Below, piece after piece: positions 7,883-16,773 of a DNA stretch of 64,000 nucleotides. The position numbers and the translations under genes are program-made. The notes under the pieces are model-generated. The model worked only from the letters and a program-made list of their open reading frames with translations, did not search any database and had not been told where the DNA came from. Origin of the DNA: Streptomyces sp. BK208 (lineage in GTDB: Bacteria; Actinomycetota; Actinomycetes; Streptomycetales; Streptomycetaceae). The stretch is from positions 520,867 through 584,866 of the forward strand of contig NZ_SOAV01000003.1 of the NCBI RefSeq assembly GCF_004364245.1, in the 5' to 3' direction. Numbering within the stretch: position 1 is the stretch's first letter; every line of letters starts with the position of its first letter.

Positions 7883-9133
7883 CTACGCTCCCGACGGGTC
7901 CGACACGGCCCGCAGGTGCGGGAACGACGGGGTGGTGAGCCGGATGCGCAGCTCGCGCAGGTCGTCGCGGTTCGGCACTCCGCCGCGGTCGGTGAGCAGC
8001 TCACGGACCGTGCGTTCGCCGTCCGCCACGTCCGGCAGCCACGGCACGACCGGCGCGGGGCCGGCGACCAGGGGCTGGGGGGCGTCCAGCGGCTGGTAGC
8101 CGCCCGCGCGTCCCATCACCCACACCCGCTCGCCCGTCGTCACGGGGACGAACGCGGTGTCCAGGAAAGCCTCGTCGCGGTCCGACTCGCGCAGGGCGGG
8201 CCACGGGTTGTCCGTGCGGCGCAGGTAGAACCACAGCAGCGGACTTCGGTCGACGCTCAGCGCCTGGGTGACCTGCCAGCGCTCCACGTCGGTCAACCCG
8301 GCGGTCTGGCGCCTGAGTTGTGCGTCGTCGCAGGGCACCCGCCAGTCGTAGAGATCGAGGCCGGTGGCGAGCGGGCTGGCGCAGGGTGCCTCCAGGGCGA
8401 GCCCGGCCGTGCCGGCCGTCTCGTGCAGGGTACGGACCGTGAAGTTGCGCTCGCAGGGGTTGAGCCAGCTGTCCGCGAACTGCTCCTCCGGCTCCCCGAG
8501 GTCGGCGCGCAGCTGGCGGGTGAGTTCGCTGTCGCGGGTGAGGGAGCCGGCGACGCGGCGGGCGAACCAGAGGTCCTGTTCGCGTCCGAGCAGCCGCATC
8601 GCCTCCTGGAACGCGGTGATCTCGCGCCGGTGGTAGGCGTTGTAGACCATGAGTTCCAGGACGCCGGTCGGTTTCAGGGCGGCGGCGAGGCGGGCGAGGA
8701 GCATCCCCGGGTCGGGGTGGTGGTGGATCACCCCGGTGCACACGACGTAGTCGAACTCCTCCCGGTACGGGGCGTCGCTTATGCCCTCCTCACGCAGAGT
8801 CAGATTGGTCGCGCCGATCTGGTCGCGTGCGGTGCGGCACAGGTCCAGGGAGTCCGTGGAGACGTCGCTGCCGACGACCTGGGCGGCGGGGAAGCGCAGG
8901 GCGACGATCAGCGCCTGGTTGACGCCGCAGCCGGGCACCCACACGCGGGCGTCAGGCGGGAGGCGCCCGTGGGTGAAGTCACCCAGCTCCTGTGCGAGGA
9001 GGGCGGGATGGAGAGACGGGTCGTCGGGTGCGGTGAGACGGGTGGCGTGCCAGGGGTAGGGGAACTCGGAGTAGAACTCACCGATGATCTGTTCGGCGTC
9101 CGTGCCGGCGGCCCTGTCAGCGTGCGTGGTCAT
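7883..9133 (-). CDS. Class I SAM-dependent methyltransferase
   Basis: A 416-residue protein. Residues about 30-230 form a SAM-binding fold: motif I is VWVPGCGVNQ (a variant of the usual E/DxGxGxG), with GSDVSTDSLD as the acidic loop and FDYVVCTGVIHHHPDP as motif IV. The C-terminal half is unassigned. It is the last gene of the leuC-to-NRPS unit; its ATG at 9133 overlaps the NRPS stop by 17 bp and follows GGGAGGGAAGG. Probable role is O- or N-methylation of the peptide or a precursor amino acid; the substrate cannot be inferred. Confidence 0.85.
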   Translation of the reverse strand: MTTHADRAAGTDAEQIIGEFYSEFPYPWHATRLTAPDDPSLHPALLAQELGDFTHGRLPPDARVWVPGCGVNQALIVALRFPAAQVVGSDVSTDSLDLCRTARDQIGATNLTLREEGISDAPYREEFDYVVCTGVIHHHPDPGMLLARLAAALKPTGVLELMVYNAYHRREITAFQEAMRLLGREQDLWFARRVAGSLTRDSELTRQLRADLGEPEEQFADSWLNPCERNFTVRTLHETAGTAGLALEAPCASPLATGLDLYDWRVPCDDAQLRRQTAGLTDVERWQVTQALSVDRSPLLWFYLRRTDNPWPALRESDRDEAFLDTAFVPVTTGERVWVMGRAGGYQPLDAPQPLVAGPAPVVPWLPDVADGERTVRELLTDRGGVPNRDDLRELRIRLTTPSFPHLRAVSDPSGA

Positions 9134-12100
9134 CGCGTGCCTTCCCTCCCCGGGTGATCAGTTCCCGCAGCGCGGCCGCCGAGGAGGCCGCGGCGGGCAG
9201 TTGCATCATTTGCAGGTGGTCGCCGCCCACCTGGATGTGCTTGACCGGTCCCCCGGCGTGCTCCTGCCACTGCGCCACGAGGAGGATCTGGTCGTCGCCG
9301 TCCTTCTCCTGGGAGGTCAGGACGGTCATCGGTCCGTCGTAGAAGCCGACTTCGTAACCGCCGAGCGTCTCGAGCTGGCGCTGCCAGATGAGCAGCACGT
9401 CCTGGGGGAAGAGGGAGTAGTCGCGGCAGGTGGCGGGGTCGATGCCCATCGCCTGGAACAGGTCGCCGCGCAGCACCGCCTGGAACTCCGCCTCCCGCTC
9501 CTCGTCGTCGGCCAGACCCAGCCTGGTCCGGATCCGGCGCAGCTGGCGTACGTAGCCGCGCCAGCGGGTGTTCTCGTGCGGGGTGGAAGGGTCGAGCAGC
9601 ACCAGGTGGGCGACGTCCCCGCCGAGCGCGCGGAGCTGCCGGGCGGTCTCGAACGCGATGACGCCGCCCGCCGACCAGCCGACAACGTTGACCGGACCGG
9701 ACACGGTGTCGTGGATCTCCGCGGCGTAGCGGGCGGCGGTGTCCTCCAGGCGGTCGTCGCCCTCGGGGTCCTCGCCGCGCAGCGCCCCGAGGGTGAGCCC
9801 GTACAGGGGACCCTCGCCGCGCAGGATCTCGACGATGTGGCGGTAGCAGAAGACCGTGCCGCCCAGGGGGTGGACGAACACCGTGGGCACGCCGTCACCG
9901 TCGGGGGCGAGCGGCGCCAGGCTGCGGCCGCCGCCGGCCGGCTGCGCTGTCTCGCCGAGCGCGGCGGCGATCCCGGCGACCGTCGGGTCCTGGAGGAAGC
10001 GGGCGAAGCTGAGCTGGGCGCCGAGCAGACCGCGCAGGCGGGCGACCACGGTCAGGACGAGCAGGGAGTTGCCGCCGAGGCCGAAGAAGTTGTCGTCCGG
10101 GCCGAACGCGTCGGGGGCGAGGCCCAGGACCTCCGCCCACGCCCGGGTGACGGCTTCCTCGGCGGGCGTGCGCGGGCCCCGGGGTCCGCCGGTGGCCCCG
10201 CCGCCCCACTCGGGCTCGGGCAGAGCTGCCCGGTCGACCTTCCCGTTGGCGTTGAGCGGGATCGTGGCGAGCTCCAGGATCCGGGCGGGCACGAGATGCG
10301 CGGGCAGGGTGCGGGCGAGTTCGGCGCGCAGGGCGGCGGCGTCGAAGGCACTTCCCGGGTCCGGCACGACGTGCGCGACCAGGGCGGGGGCGCCGGCGGG
10401 CGTGTCGGCGGTGACCACGAGGGCCTGGCGGACGCCGGGCGCCGCGACGAGGGCGGCCTCGACCTCGCCCGGTTCGACCCGGTAACCATTGATCTTGACC
10501 TGGTGGTCGGACCTGCCGAGGAACTCCGCCTGCCCGTCGGACAGCCAGCGGCCGAGGTCACCGGTGCGATAGAGCCGTGCGCCGGGCGGGCCGTACGGGT
10601 CGTCGAGGAACCGCTCGGCCGTGGCGGCGGGCCGGTTCGCGTAACCGCGGGCGACGCAGGCCCCGCCGATGTGGATCTCGCCGACGACACCGGGCGGCAC
10701 GGGTGCGCCGTCGCCGTCCAGGACGTGGAGCGTCGTGTTGGGGATGGGCCGTCCGATGGGCAGGGTGGCCGGTGCGTCGGTCTCGCGCGCTCCCGGCGCC
10801 GCGGGGGGCGGTATCTCGTACGCGCTGTTGGCCACGGTCGCCTCGGTCGGTCCGTACTCGTTGAGCAGCGGTACGTCGGGGGCGAGCGCGCGCCAGGCGG
10901 CGAGGGCGGCGGGCGGGAACGCGTCGGCGCCGACGACGAGCAGCCGGGCCAGGCCGCGGGCCTGGGCGGGGGTGAGCTGGGCGGTGAGCAGTTCCAGATG
11001 GCCCGGGGTCAGCTTGATGAAGCTGTAGGGGGCTCCGCCCGCGAGGACCTCGCCGAGGCGGTCCGGCGGAAGACCGTCCGGGGCCAGGGCGACGGACTGG
11101 CCGGTGAGCAGGGGGGTGTACAGGTCGGGCACCACCATGTCGAAGGCCATGGAGGAGAAGAGCGGGGCACCGCCGTCGCCGTCGGCCGCGTACCGGCTCA
11201 CGCACCAGGCGAGGAAGTTGGCGAGCCCGCGGTGCTCCACGAGCACGCCCTTGGGCCTGCCGGTCGAGCCGGAGGTGTGGATGACGTACGCGAGCGCGCC
11301 GGAGTCCGGCCCTCCGGGCAGGTCGCTCTCGGCGTGGACGGCGATGGCGGGCCACGCCTCGTCGAGCACGACCACGTCGCCGCCGAGGGCCGCGGCCCGT
11401 CCGGCCAGGGAGGATTCGGTGACGACCAGGCGCGCGTCGGTGTCCTCGACGACGAAGGCCAGCCGGGGGTCGGGGAAGGCCGGGTCGAGCGGTACGTACG
11501 CGGCGCCGGCCTTCCACACGGCGAGGCAGGCGACGACCAGGTCCGGCGAGCGGCGCAGGAGCAGCGCGACGCGGTCGTGCGCGGCCACCCCCTGGTCCAC
11601 CAGGTAGCGGGCCAGCCGGTTGGCCCGGCCGTTCAGCTCGGCGTACGTCAACGTCCGCTGCGCGTCGCCGAGTTCGCGTACGGCCACGGCCTCGGGGGTG
11701 CGGCGGACCTGTTCTTCGAAGAGCCGGTGCGCGCACCGGTCCTCGAACGGCACGCTGCCTCCTTCGGCGAACCGCTCCAGCACCTCGGCTCGGCGGTGCT
11801 CCGGCATGACGGGCAGGTCGGCGAGGGGGGTGTCGGGCGTCGCCAGGGCGCGGTCGAGCAGCGCGGTGAAGCCTTCGGCCAGCGCGCGCACGCCGATGGC
11901 GTCGCAGACGGCGGTGCGGTAGGTGAACTCGCCGGTCAGGCCCTCGGCGTCGGGCCTCAGCACGAGCATCAGGTCGGTCTTGGGCGCGTGGTCGGGGAAG
12001 GGGAACGCGGTCGCCGCGCAGCCGGGCAGGCACAGGGCGGGCGCGGTGTCGTGGTCGAGTTCGAAGAACACGTTGAACAGCGGGTTGCGCAGCCCGGAGG

Positions 12101-13142
12101 AGGCGGCGGTGCGCACGGTGTCCAGGACGTCCTCGAACGGCACCCGTACGTGCTCGAAGGCGTCGAGCACGGTGTCGGTCACCGTCTCCGTGGCGTCCCG
12201 GAAGGTGAGGTCCGCCCGGACGCCGGTGCGCAGGGCGAGGGTGTTGAACAGGGGGCCGACGGCCGGGCGCGCTTCCTCGGTCAGCCGGGTGGACGCGGTC
12301 GTGCCGACGGTTACCTCCTCCGTGCGGCACAGCCGCGCGAGCAGGGCGGCGTACGCGGTGAGCAGGACGGCATAGCGCGTGGTGTGCGCCTCGCGGGCGT
12401 AGGCGTCGACCCGCCGGACCAGGGGCGCGGACAGCGCGAAGCGGTGTCCGGCCCCTTCCCGGTCCGTGCGGCCGGGGGTACCGGTCATGGGCAGCGCCAG
12501 GGGCTGCGCGCCGTCGAGGCGACGGCTCCAGTAGGCGAGTCCTTCGGCGTGTTCCTTCTCGGAGACCGTGGCGTGGCGGAAGTACTCGGGGGTGTCGTCG
12601 TACGGGGCCGGCCGCGGGGCCGGCCGCGTCGCCGGGGACGGGCCGGCGCCGGTGCGGTTCGCATAGGCGCGGCTCCAGGCGTCGTACAGGATCTGCACGG
12701 AGTCGCCGTCGCAGACGGCGTGGTGCAAATGGAGTGCGACGACGTGGTCCTCGGGGCCGAGGCGTACCAGCATGGCCCGCAGCAGGGGGCCGTTCTCCAG
12801 GTCGAAGGGGACGCGTGCGGCGGCGGCGACGCGCTCCCGCGCGGTGTCCTCGGCGGCGGTCGCGGGCAGGGTGCCGAGGTCGGTCTCCGCCAGCGGGGCG
12901 GCGAGGTCCGGATCGACGACCAGAGACAGGCCGTTGTGGCCGTAGCGCGCGAAGCGGGAACGCAGCAGGGGTTGTTCGGCGAGCACGTCGCCGAGTGCGG
13001 CGCGCAGTGCGCTCCGGTCCAGGGGCCCGGTCAGGCGTACGGCGGTGGAGACGGTGAACTCGGAGCTGATCGGGTCGAGTTGGGAGGCCAGCCACATGCC
13101 CCGCTGGATGGGGTGGGCGGGCTGCCGGGTCGCGGTGGTCAT
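9117..13142 (-). CDS. NRPS module C-A-T-TE (terminal module)
   Basis: A 1341-residue terminal non-ribosomal peptide synthetase. The condensation domain (about 1-440) has the active motif HHAVCDG (140-146). The adenylation domain (about 460-960) has YVIHTSGSTGRPKG, NEYGPTE and YRTGDL. The carrier domain attaches phosphopantetheine at Ser1026 (GLGGNSL). The thioesterase (about 1086-1335) has GWSAGG with Ser1157, a probable Asp1184 and His1309. Read by eye against the GrsA phenylalanine pocket, the specificity residues are D-M-P-K-L-V-E-V-A plus the invariant Lys. I cannot match this to a common amino acid; Lys at the 278 position recalls Asp/Asn-type pockets. The ATG at 13142 overlaps the amidohydrolase stop (ATGA). 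It should accept the dipeptide from the other NRPS proteins and release a tripeptide. Confidence 0.95.
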   Translation of the reverse strand: MTTATRQPAHPIQRGMWLASQLDPISSEFTVSTAVRLTGPLDRSALRAALGDVLAEQPLLRSRFARYGHNGLSLVVDPDLAAPLAETDLGTLPATAAEDTARERVAAAARVPFDLENGPLLRAMLVRLGPEDHVVALHLHHAVCDGDSVQILYDAWSRAYANRTGAGPSPATRPAPRPAPYDDTPEYFRHATVSEKEHAEGLAYWSRRLDGAQPLALPMTGTPGRTDREGAGHRFALSAPLVRRVDAYAREAHTTRYAVLLTAYAALLARLCRTEEVTVGTTASTRLTEEARPAVGPLFNTLALRTGVRADLTFRDATETVTDTVLDAFEHVRVPFEDVLDTVRTAASSGLRNPLFNVFFELDHDTAPALCLPGCAATAFPFPDHAPKTDLMLVLRPDAEGLTGEFTYRTAVCDAIGVRALAEGFTALLDRALATPDTPLADLPVMPEHRRAEVLERFAEGGSVPFEDRCAHRLFEEQVRRTPEAVAVRELGDAQRTLTYAELNGRANRLARYLVDQGVAAHDRVALLLRRSPDLVVACLAVWKAGAAYVPLDPAFPDPRLAFVVEDTDARLVVTESSLAGRAAALGGDVVVLDEAWPAIAVHAESDLPGGPDSGALAYVIHTSGSTGRPKGVLVEHRGLANFLAWCVSRYAADGDGGAPLFSSMAFDMVVPDLYTPLLTGQSVALAPDGLPPDRLGEVLAGGAPYSFIKLTPGHLELLTAQLTPAQARGLARLLVVGADAFPPAALAAWRALAPDVPLLNEYGPTEATVANSAYEIPPPAAPGARETDAPATLPIGRPIPNTTLHVLDGDGAPVPPGVVGEIHIGGACVARGYANRPAATAERFLDDPYGPPGARLYRTGDLGRWLSDGQAEFLGRSDHQVKINGYRVEPGEVEAALVAAPGVRQALVVTADTPAGAPALVAHVVPDPGSAFDAAALRAELARTLPAHLVPARILELATIPLNANGKVDRAALPEPEWGGGATGGPRGPRTPAEEAVTRAWAEVLGLAPDAFGPDDNFFGLGGNSLLVLTVVARLRGLLGAQLSFARFLQDPTVAGIAAALGETAQPAGGGRSLAPLAPDGDGVPTVFVHPLGGTVFCYRHIVEILRGEGPLYGLTLGALRGEDPEGDDRLEDTAARYAAEIHDTVSGPVNVVGWSAGGVIAFETARQLRALGGDVAHLVLLDPSTPHENTRWRGYVRQLRRIRTRLGLADDEEREAEFQAVLRGDLFQAMGIDPATCRDYSLFPQDVLLIWQRQLETLGGYEVGFYDGPMTVLTSQEKDGDDQILLVAQWQEHAGGPVKHIQVGGDHLQMMQLPAAASSAAALRELITRGGKARDDHAR

Positions 13143-14407
13143 GACGTCGTTCCCTCCAGGAGGGCGCAGCCGAGCAGCACGTCGGCGCCCCGGACGAGGT
13201 CGGCGGGCGCGGTGCGCTCGTAGGGGACGTGGCTCGCGCCCTCCTCGCTGGGCACGAAGATCATGCCGGTGGGGGCGACGCGGGCCATCCACTGAGCGTC
13301 GTGACCGGCCCCGCTGGGCAGGGTGACGCTGGACAGGCCGAGGGCGTCGGTGGCGCGGCGCACGGTGTCCCGCCGATCCGCGTCGCAGGGGGTGGGGCTC
13401 ACCCGTTGCACCTCGGCGACGTCGACGCGGGTGCCGGTGGCCCGGGCGGCCTCTTCGCCCAGGACCCGCAGCCGGTCGAGGCCGGCCTCCAGGTTGTCCT
13501 CGGACATGTCGCGCAGGTCGACGACGAGCGTGGCCCCGCCGGGGACGACGTTCCACGCGCCGGGCGAGACCCGGCAGTCGCCGACGGTGGCGACCCTGAC
13601 CACGCCGTCGGTGCCGGTGAGCCCGGGGACGCCGACCGTGATCCGGGCCGCGGCGAGCAGCGCGTCGTGGCGGTCGGCCATGGGGGTGGTGCCCGCGTGA
13701 TTGGCCTGGCCCCGGACGGTGACCTCGGCGGTGAGGCGCCCGGAGATGCCCTCGACGATGCCGATCTCGGCGCCGCAGCCGATGAGCACCGGCCCCTGTT
13801 CTATGTGCAGTTCGAGGTAGGCGGCGACGGAGCCGGCGCTCCGGCGGACGTTGTCGACGCGCAGGCTGTCGCCCCCGGCGGCGTCCAGGACCTGGGCGAG
13901 CGAGCGGTTCTCCCCGGCGACGGGCAGCTCCAGTTCGCCGGGGGTGAGGCAGCCGGCGACGGCGCGGGAGCCGAACATGGCGGGGGTGCCGGTGGTGCCC
14001 TCCTCGTTGCTGAACGCCATCACCGTCAGCGGCCGGTCGAGCGGGGTGCCGCGTTCGTGCAGCGTGCGGGCGGTCTCGACGGCCGCGAGGACGCCGTACG
14101 CCCCGTCGTAGGCGCCGCCGCCGGGGACGGTGTCGAGGTGGGAGCCGAGCACCAGCGTCGGGGCGTCCGGGTCGCGGCCCGGGCACGTGCCGACGAGGTT
14201 GGCCGCGGCGTCGACGTGGACCGTGAGTCCGGCCTCGCGCATCAGCCCGGCCACGAACTCCTGTCCCTTGACGTCCTCGTGGCTGAAGGCGCGGCGCGTC
14301 ACGCCGCCGTCGCCGGTCGCCCCGATGGCGCGCAGCCGCTCCAGGGTGTCCAGCAGCCGGGCCGCGTCGACGCGCGCCGGACTGAGCGAGGTGGTGGTCG
14401 TGGTCAT
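13139..14407 (-). CDS. M20-family amidohydrolase (N-carbamoyl-L-amino acid hydrolase/allantoate amidohydrolase-like)
   Basis: A 422-residue binuclear-metal hydrolase of the AllC/beta-ureidopropionase branch of peptidase family M20. Metal ligands are visible in GSHLDTVPGGGAYDG (His and Asp), NEEGT (Glu-Glu) and HIEQGP (His). The dimerisation-domain motif QANHAGTTPM is also present. Family members cleave N-carbamoyl or ureido groups from amino acids. It overlaps both the aminotransferase stop and the NRPS start by four bases, so all three are translationally coupled. It may remove a carbamoyl or amide group during precursor supply or maturation. Since no carbamoyltransferase is visible, the actual substrate is open. 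Confidence 0.88.
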   Translation of the reverse strand: MTTTTTSLSPARVDAARLLDTLERLRAIGATGDGGVTRRAFSHEDVKGQEFVAGLMREAGLTVHVDAAANLVGTCPGRDPDAPTLVLGSHLDTVPGGGAYDGAYGVLAAVETARTLHERGTPLDRPLTVMAFSNEEGTTGTPAMFGSRAVAGCLTPGELELPVAGENRSLAQVLDAAGGDSLRVDNVRRSAGSVAAYLELHIEQGPVLIGCGAEIGIVEGISGRLTAEVTVRGQANHAGTTPMADRHDALLAAARITVGVPGLTGTDGVVRVATVGDCRVSPGAWNVVPGGATLVVDLRDMSEDNLEAGLDRLRVLGEEAARATGTRVDVAEVQRVSPTPCDADRRDTVRRATDALGLSSVTLPSGAGHDAQWMARVAPTGMIFVPSEEGASHVPYERTAPADLVRGADVLLGCALLEGTTS

Positions 14408-15513
14408 CGCCGTGCCCCCGTCGTCGTGGAGTGCCGCCAGCCGTGGACGTCGGGGATCAGCCCGTGGTGGTGGGCGAGCAGCCGTTCCTTGACGGCGCTG
14501 GTGACCGGTCCCGTGGTGCCGTCTCCGACGGTCCACTCGCGGTCGCCGTCGCGGACGTGTCCGACGGCCGTGACGACGGCGGCCGTGCCGCACCCGAACG
14601 TCTCGGTGATCAGTCCCGACGCGCACGCCTCGCGCCATTCGTCGAGGGCCACGGGCTCCTCACGGACGCGGTAGCCGAGTTCGGTGGCGACGGCGATGAC
14701 CGAGTCGCGGGTGATGCCGGGCAGGAAGTTGCCGTTCAGCGGCGGGGTGACGACGGTGAGGTCGTCGCCGCTGCCGCGTACGAAGAACAGGTTGGCGCTG
14801 CCCATCTCCTCCACCCAGCGGCGCTCCACCGCGTCCAGCCACACCACCTGCTGGCAGCCGGCCCGGCCGGCGGCGAGCTGGGCGGGCATGGTGGGCGCGT
14901 AGTTGCCGGGTGTCTTGGCGCTTCCCGTCCCTCCGGGGAAGGCACGGGCGTGGTCGCGGCAGACCCACGCGGAGACGCCGTCGGGGCTGTCCCCGAAGTA
15001 GCTGCCGATCAGGAAGGAGATGACGACGACGGTGTACTCGCGGGCCGGACGCGGCACCACGTTGGCCTCGGAGGCGAACATGTACGGCCGCAGGTACAGG
15101 CTGTACCCGGGGCGGTCCGGGACGACGTCGGTGTTCGCCTCGACGAGGCGGTCCAGGGCATCGACGAAGAGGTCGTCGGGCAACTCGGGCATGGCCAGGC
15201 GGCGGGCCGAGCTCCGGAAGCGACGGGCGTGGTCGCGGGGCCGGAAGACGGCGAAGGAGCCGTCGGGCTGGCGGTGCGCCTTGAGCCCTTCGATGATGGA
15301 CTGGCCGTAGTGGAGCGCGGCGGTCGCCGGGGAGACGGACAGGTTCTCGTGCGGGCCGAGCCGGGGCGCGGTCCAGCCGTCGTCCTCGGTCCACCGCAGC
15401 GTCACCATGTGCGGGGTGAAGTCGCCTATCTCCGCCTTCCCGATGCCGGACTCGCCCGGCGAGGTCGCGCCGGCGGCGTGAGTGGGTGCGGGTGCGGCAC
15501 TGCTGACGGTCAT
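14404..15513 (-). CDS. Branched-chain-amino-acid aminotransferase-like (class IV PLP)
   Basis: A 369-residue fold-type IV aminotransferase of the large (ilvE2/mitochondrial-type) BCAT group. The PLP lysine lies in GGTGSAKTPGNY and the family signature EMGSANLFFV follows. Length is normal. The ATG at 15513 has GAGGA about 8 nt upstream. Together with LeuA-, LeuC- and LeuD-like genes it makes sense as the last step of a chain-extension route, turning an extended 2-keto acid into the amino acid loaded by the NRPS. A 3-alkylmalate dehydrogenase (LeuB) is not present in the window and would have to come from primary metabolism. Confidence 0.92.
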   Translation of the reverse strand: MTVSSAAPAPTHAAGATSPGESGIGKAEIGDFTPHMVTLRWTEDDGWTAPRLGPHENLSVSPATAALHYGQSIIEGLKAHRQPDGSFAVFRPRDHARRFRSSARRLAMPELPDDLFVDALDRLVEANTDVVPDRPGYSLYLRPYMFASEANVVPRPAREYTVVVISFLIGSYFGDSPDGVSAWVCRDHARAFPGGTGSAKTPGNYAPTMPAQLAAGRAGCQQVVWLDAVERRWVEEMGSANLFFVRGSGDDLTVVTPPLNGNFLPGITRDSVIAVATELGYRVREEPVALDEWREACASGLITETFGCGTAAVVTAVGHVRDGDREWTVGDGTTGPVTSAVKERLLAHHHGLIPDVHGWRHSTTTGARR

Positions 15514-15601
15514 CTGGTGGTCCTCACGTGCTCGGTTGCTGGCAGAGGTCCTGAGGGGCGGGCGCGCCGCGGGGTGCGGGCGCGTCGACAGCGGCGGGTG
15601 A

Positions 15602-16651
15602 TCAGAAGTTGAGGACGAACAGGAAGGAGTCGCGGCGCGTGAACAGCCCGTCCGGGCCGAACTCGAAGATCTCGGCGAACCGGTGGGCCTGCTCCCGGCC
15701 GTCGGTGAGGTGGCCGCTGAAGGCACCGTCGACCGCCAGGGCGCCGTCGCTCAGGAGGACCCGGGAGAGCGTGTGCGTACCGTCGGCGACGGTGCGCTCG
15801 TCGCGGTAGTACGCCTCGATGGCGTCGCGGCCGACCAGCGCGGGGCTGCCGGGCCGGTGGTAGACGGCGTCCTCGTGGAAGAGGGCCGCGAAGCCGGCGA
15901 AGTCGCCCTCGTCGATGCGGCGGTACAGGGCGTGGACGCGGTCCTCGGGTGACATGGGCGTCTCCTGGGCGGGGCGGGGCCGCCGCGCACGGCGCGGACC
16001 GGCCGCCGGGAAGCGGGCCGTGGTCGTCGGGGTGGGGGCCCGGTGGGTCTCGTAGGCGCGCACGTCGTCCTCGTGGTGGAGCGTGGCGCCGATGGCGTCC
16101 TGGCCGCGCAGCAGCCGGATCTGGGTGTCGGCGTCGAGCGCGAAGGGCTGGACGATTCCCGCGCCGGTGACGGTGAGGTCCGCCAGGTCCACGCGGACCT
16201 CGGTGGCCGGGTCGGCGTCGACGGCCCGCCAGACGGCGTCGACGAAGCTCTGCGGCACGGTGACGGCGTACAGCCCGTTGAACCAGGCGTTGGCGCGGAA
16301 GATGTCCCCGAACCGGGGGGAGAGGACCACGCGGATGCCGTGTTCGGCCAGCGCCCAGACGGCGGCCTCGCGCGAGGAGCCGGTGCCGAAGTTCTCGGCG
16401 GCGACGATCACGCTGGCGCCGCGGTGGCGGGGGTCGTCGAGGACGAAGCCGGAGTCGTCGGCCCGCCGGTCGGCGAACAGGCCGTCGGCGAAGCCGGTCC
16501 GTTCGGTGTTGGTGCAGAAGCGTGCCGGGATGATCTGGTCGGTGTCCACGTCGCGTACGCGCAGCGGGACCGCGGTCCCCACGTGTACGCCGGCGGGCGG
16601 GCAGGCCGTGGGTGCGCTGGCCGGTGGCGGGGCCGAAGTCGTCGGCGTCAT
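15602..16651 (-). CDS. LeuD-like isopropylmalate isomerase small subunit fused to an NTF2/SnoaL-like domain
   Basis: A 349-residue open frame. Residues about 20-195 are a LeuD-type swivel domain (DVDTDQIIPARFC, ENFGTGSSREAAVWAL, ANAWFNG). A 35-residue Pro/Arg/Ala linker follows, then about 117 residues of an NTF2/SnoaL-like fold (VHALYRRIDEGDFAGFAALF, FEFGPDGLFTRRDSFLF). No stop separates the two parts. However, an internal ATG at 15955 has AGGAGA five bases upstream, so the second domain may also be made alone. The upstream start at 16651 follows GGAGGAG. Partner of the LeuC-like protein; the NTF2 part could be a separate cyclase, isomerase or binding protein now welded to LeuD. Confidence 0.88.
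   Translation of the reverse strand: MTPTTSAPPPASAPTACPPAGVHVGTAVPLRVRDVDTDQIIPARFCTNTERTGFADGLFADRRADDSGFVLDDPRHRGASVIVAAENFGTGSSREAAVWALAEHGIRVVLSPRFGDIFRANAWFNGLYAVTVPQSFVDAVWRAVDADPATEVRVDLADLTVTGAGIVQPFALDADTQIRLLRGQDAIGATLHHEDDVRAYETHRAPTPTTTARFPAAGPRRARRPRPAQETPMSPEDRVHALYRRIDEGDFAGFAALFHEDAVYHRPGSPALVGRDAIEAYYRDERTVADGTHTLSRVLLSDGALAVDGAFSGHLTDGREQAHRFAEIFEFGPDGLFTRRDSFLFVLNF
15953..15966 (-). promoter_or_regulatory. Internal ribosome-binding site and start in the leuD fusion
   Basis: AGGAGA, five bases, then ATG (start at 15955) in frame with the fusion. It would produce a free 117-residue NTF2-like protein in addition to the full-length fusion. This may be the relic of two genes joined by loss of the leuD stop codon. 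Confidence 0.55.
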
Positions 16652-16773
16652 CGCCGTCTCCTCCTCGTCGGTGGGGTCCTCGGGTGGGTCGCAGGGGTGG
16701 TGGCGGGTGCGGCGACCGGTGTGCCGACCGGCGCCACCGTGAGGTCACGCCCCAGGCAGGCGCCGCTCGTCCG

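Noticed and set aside
9084..13223. About 1380-codon open frame antisense to the terminal NRPS
   Set aside because: Codon-bias shadow of the NRPS; the minus-strand reading has all NRPS motifs, this one has none.
9117..14186. NRPS extended upstream to 1689 residues
   Set aside because: The extra N-terminus overlaps the amidohydrolase in another frame; the ATG at 13142 starts the condensation domain and overlaps the preceding stop as ATGA.
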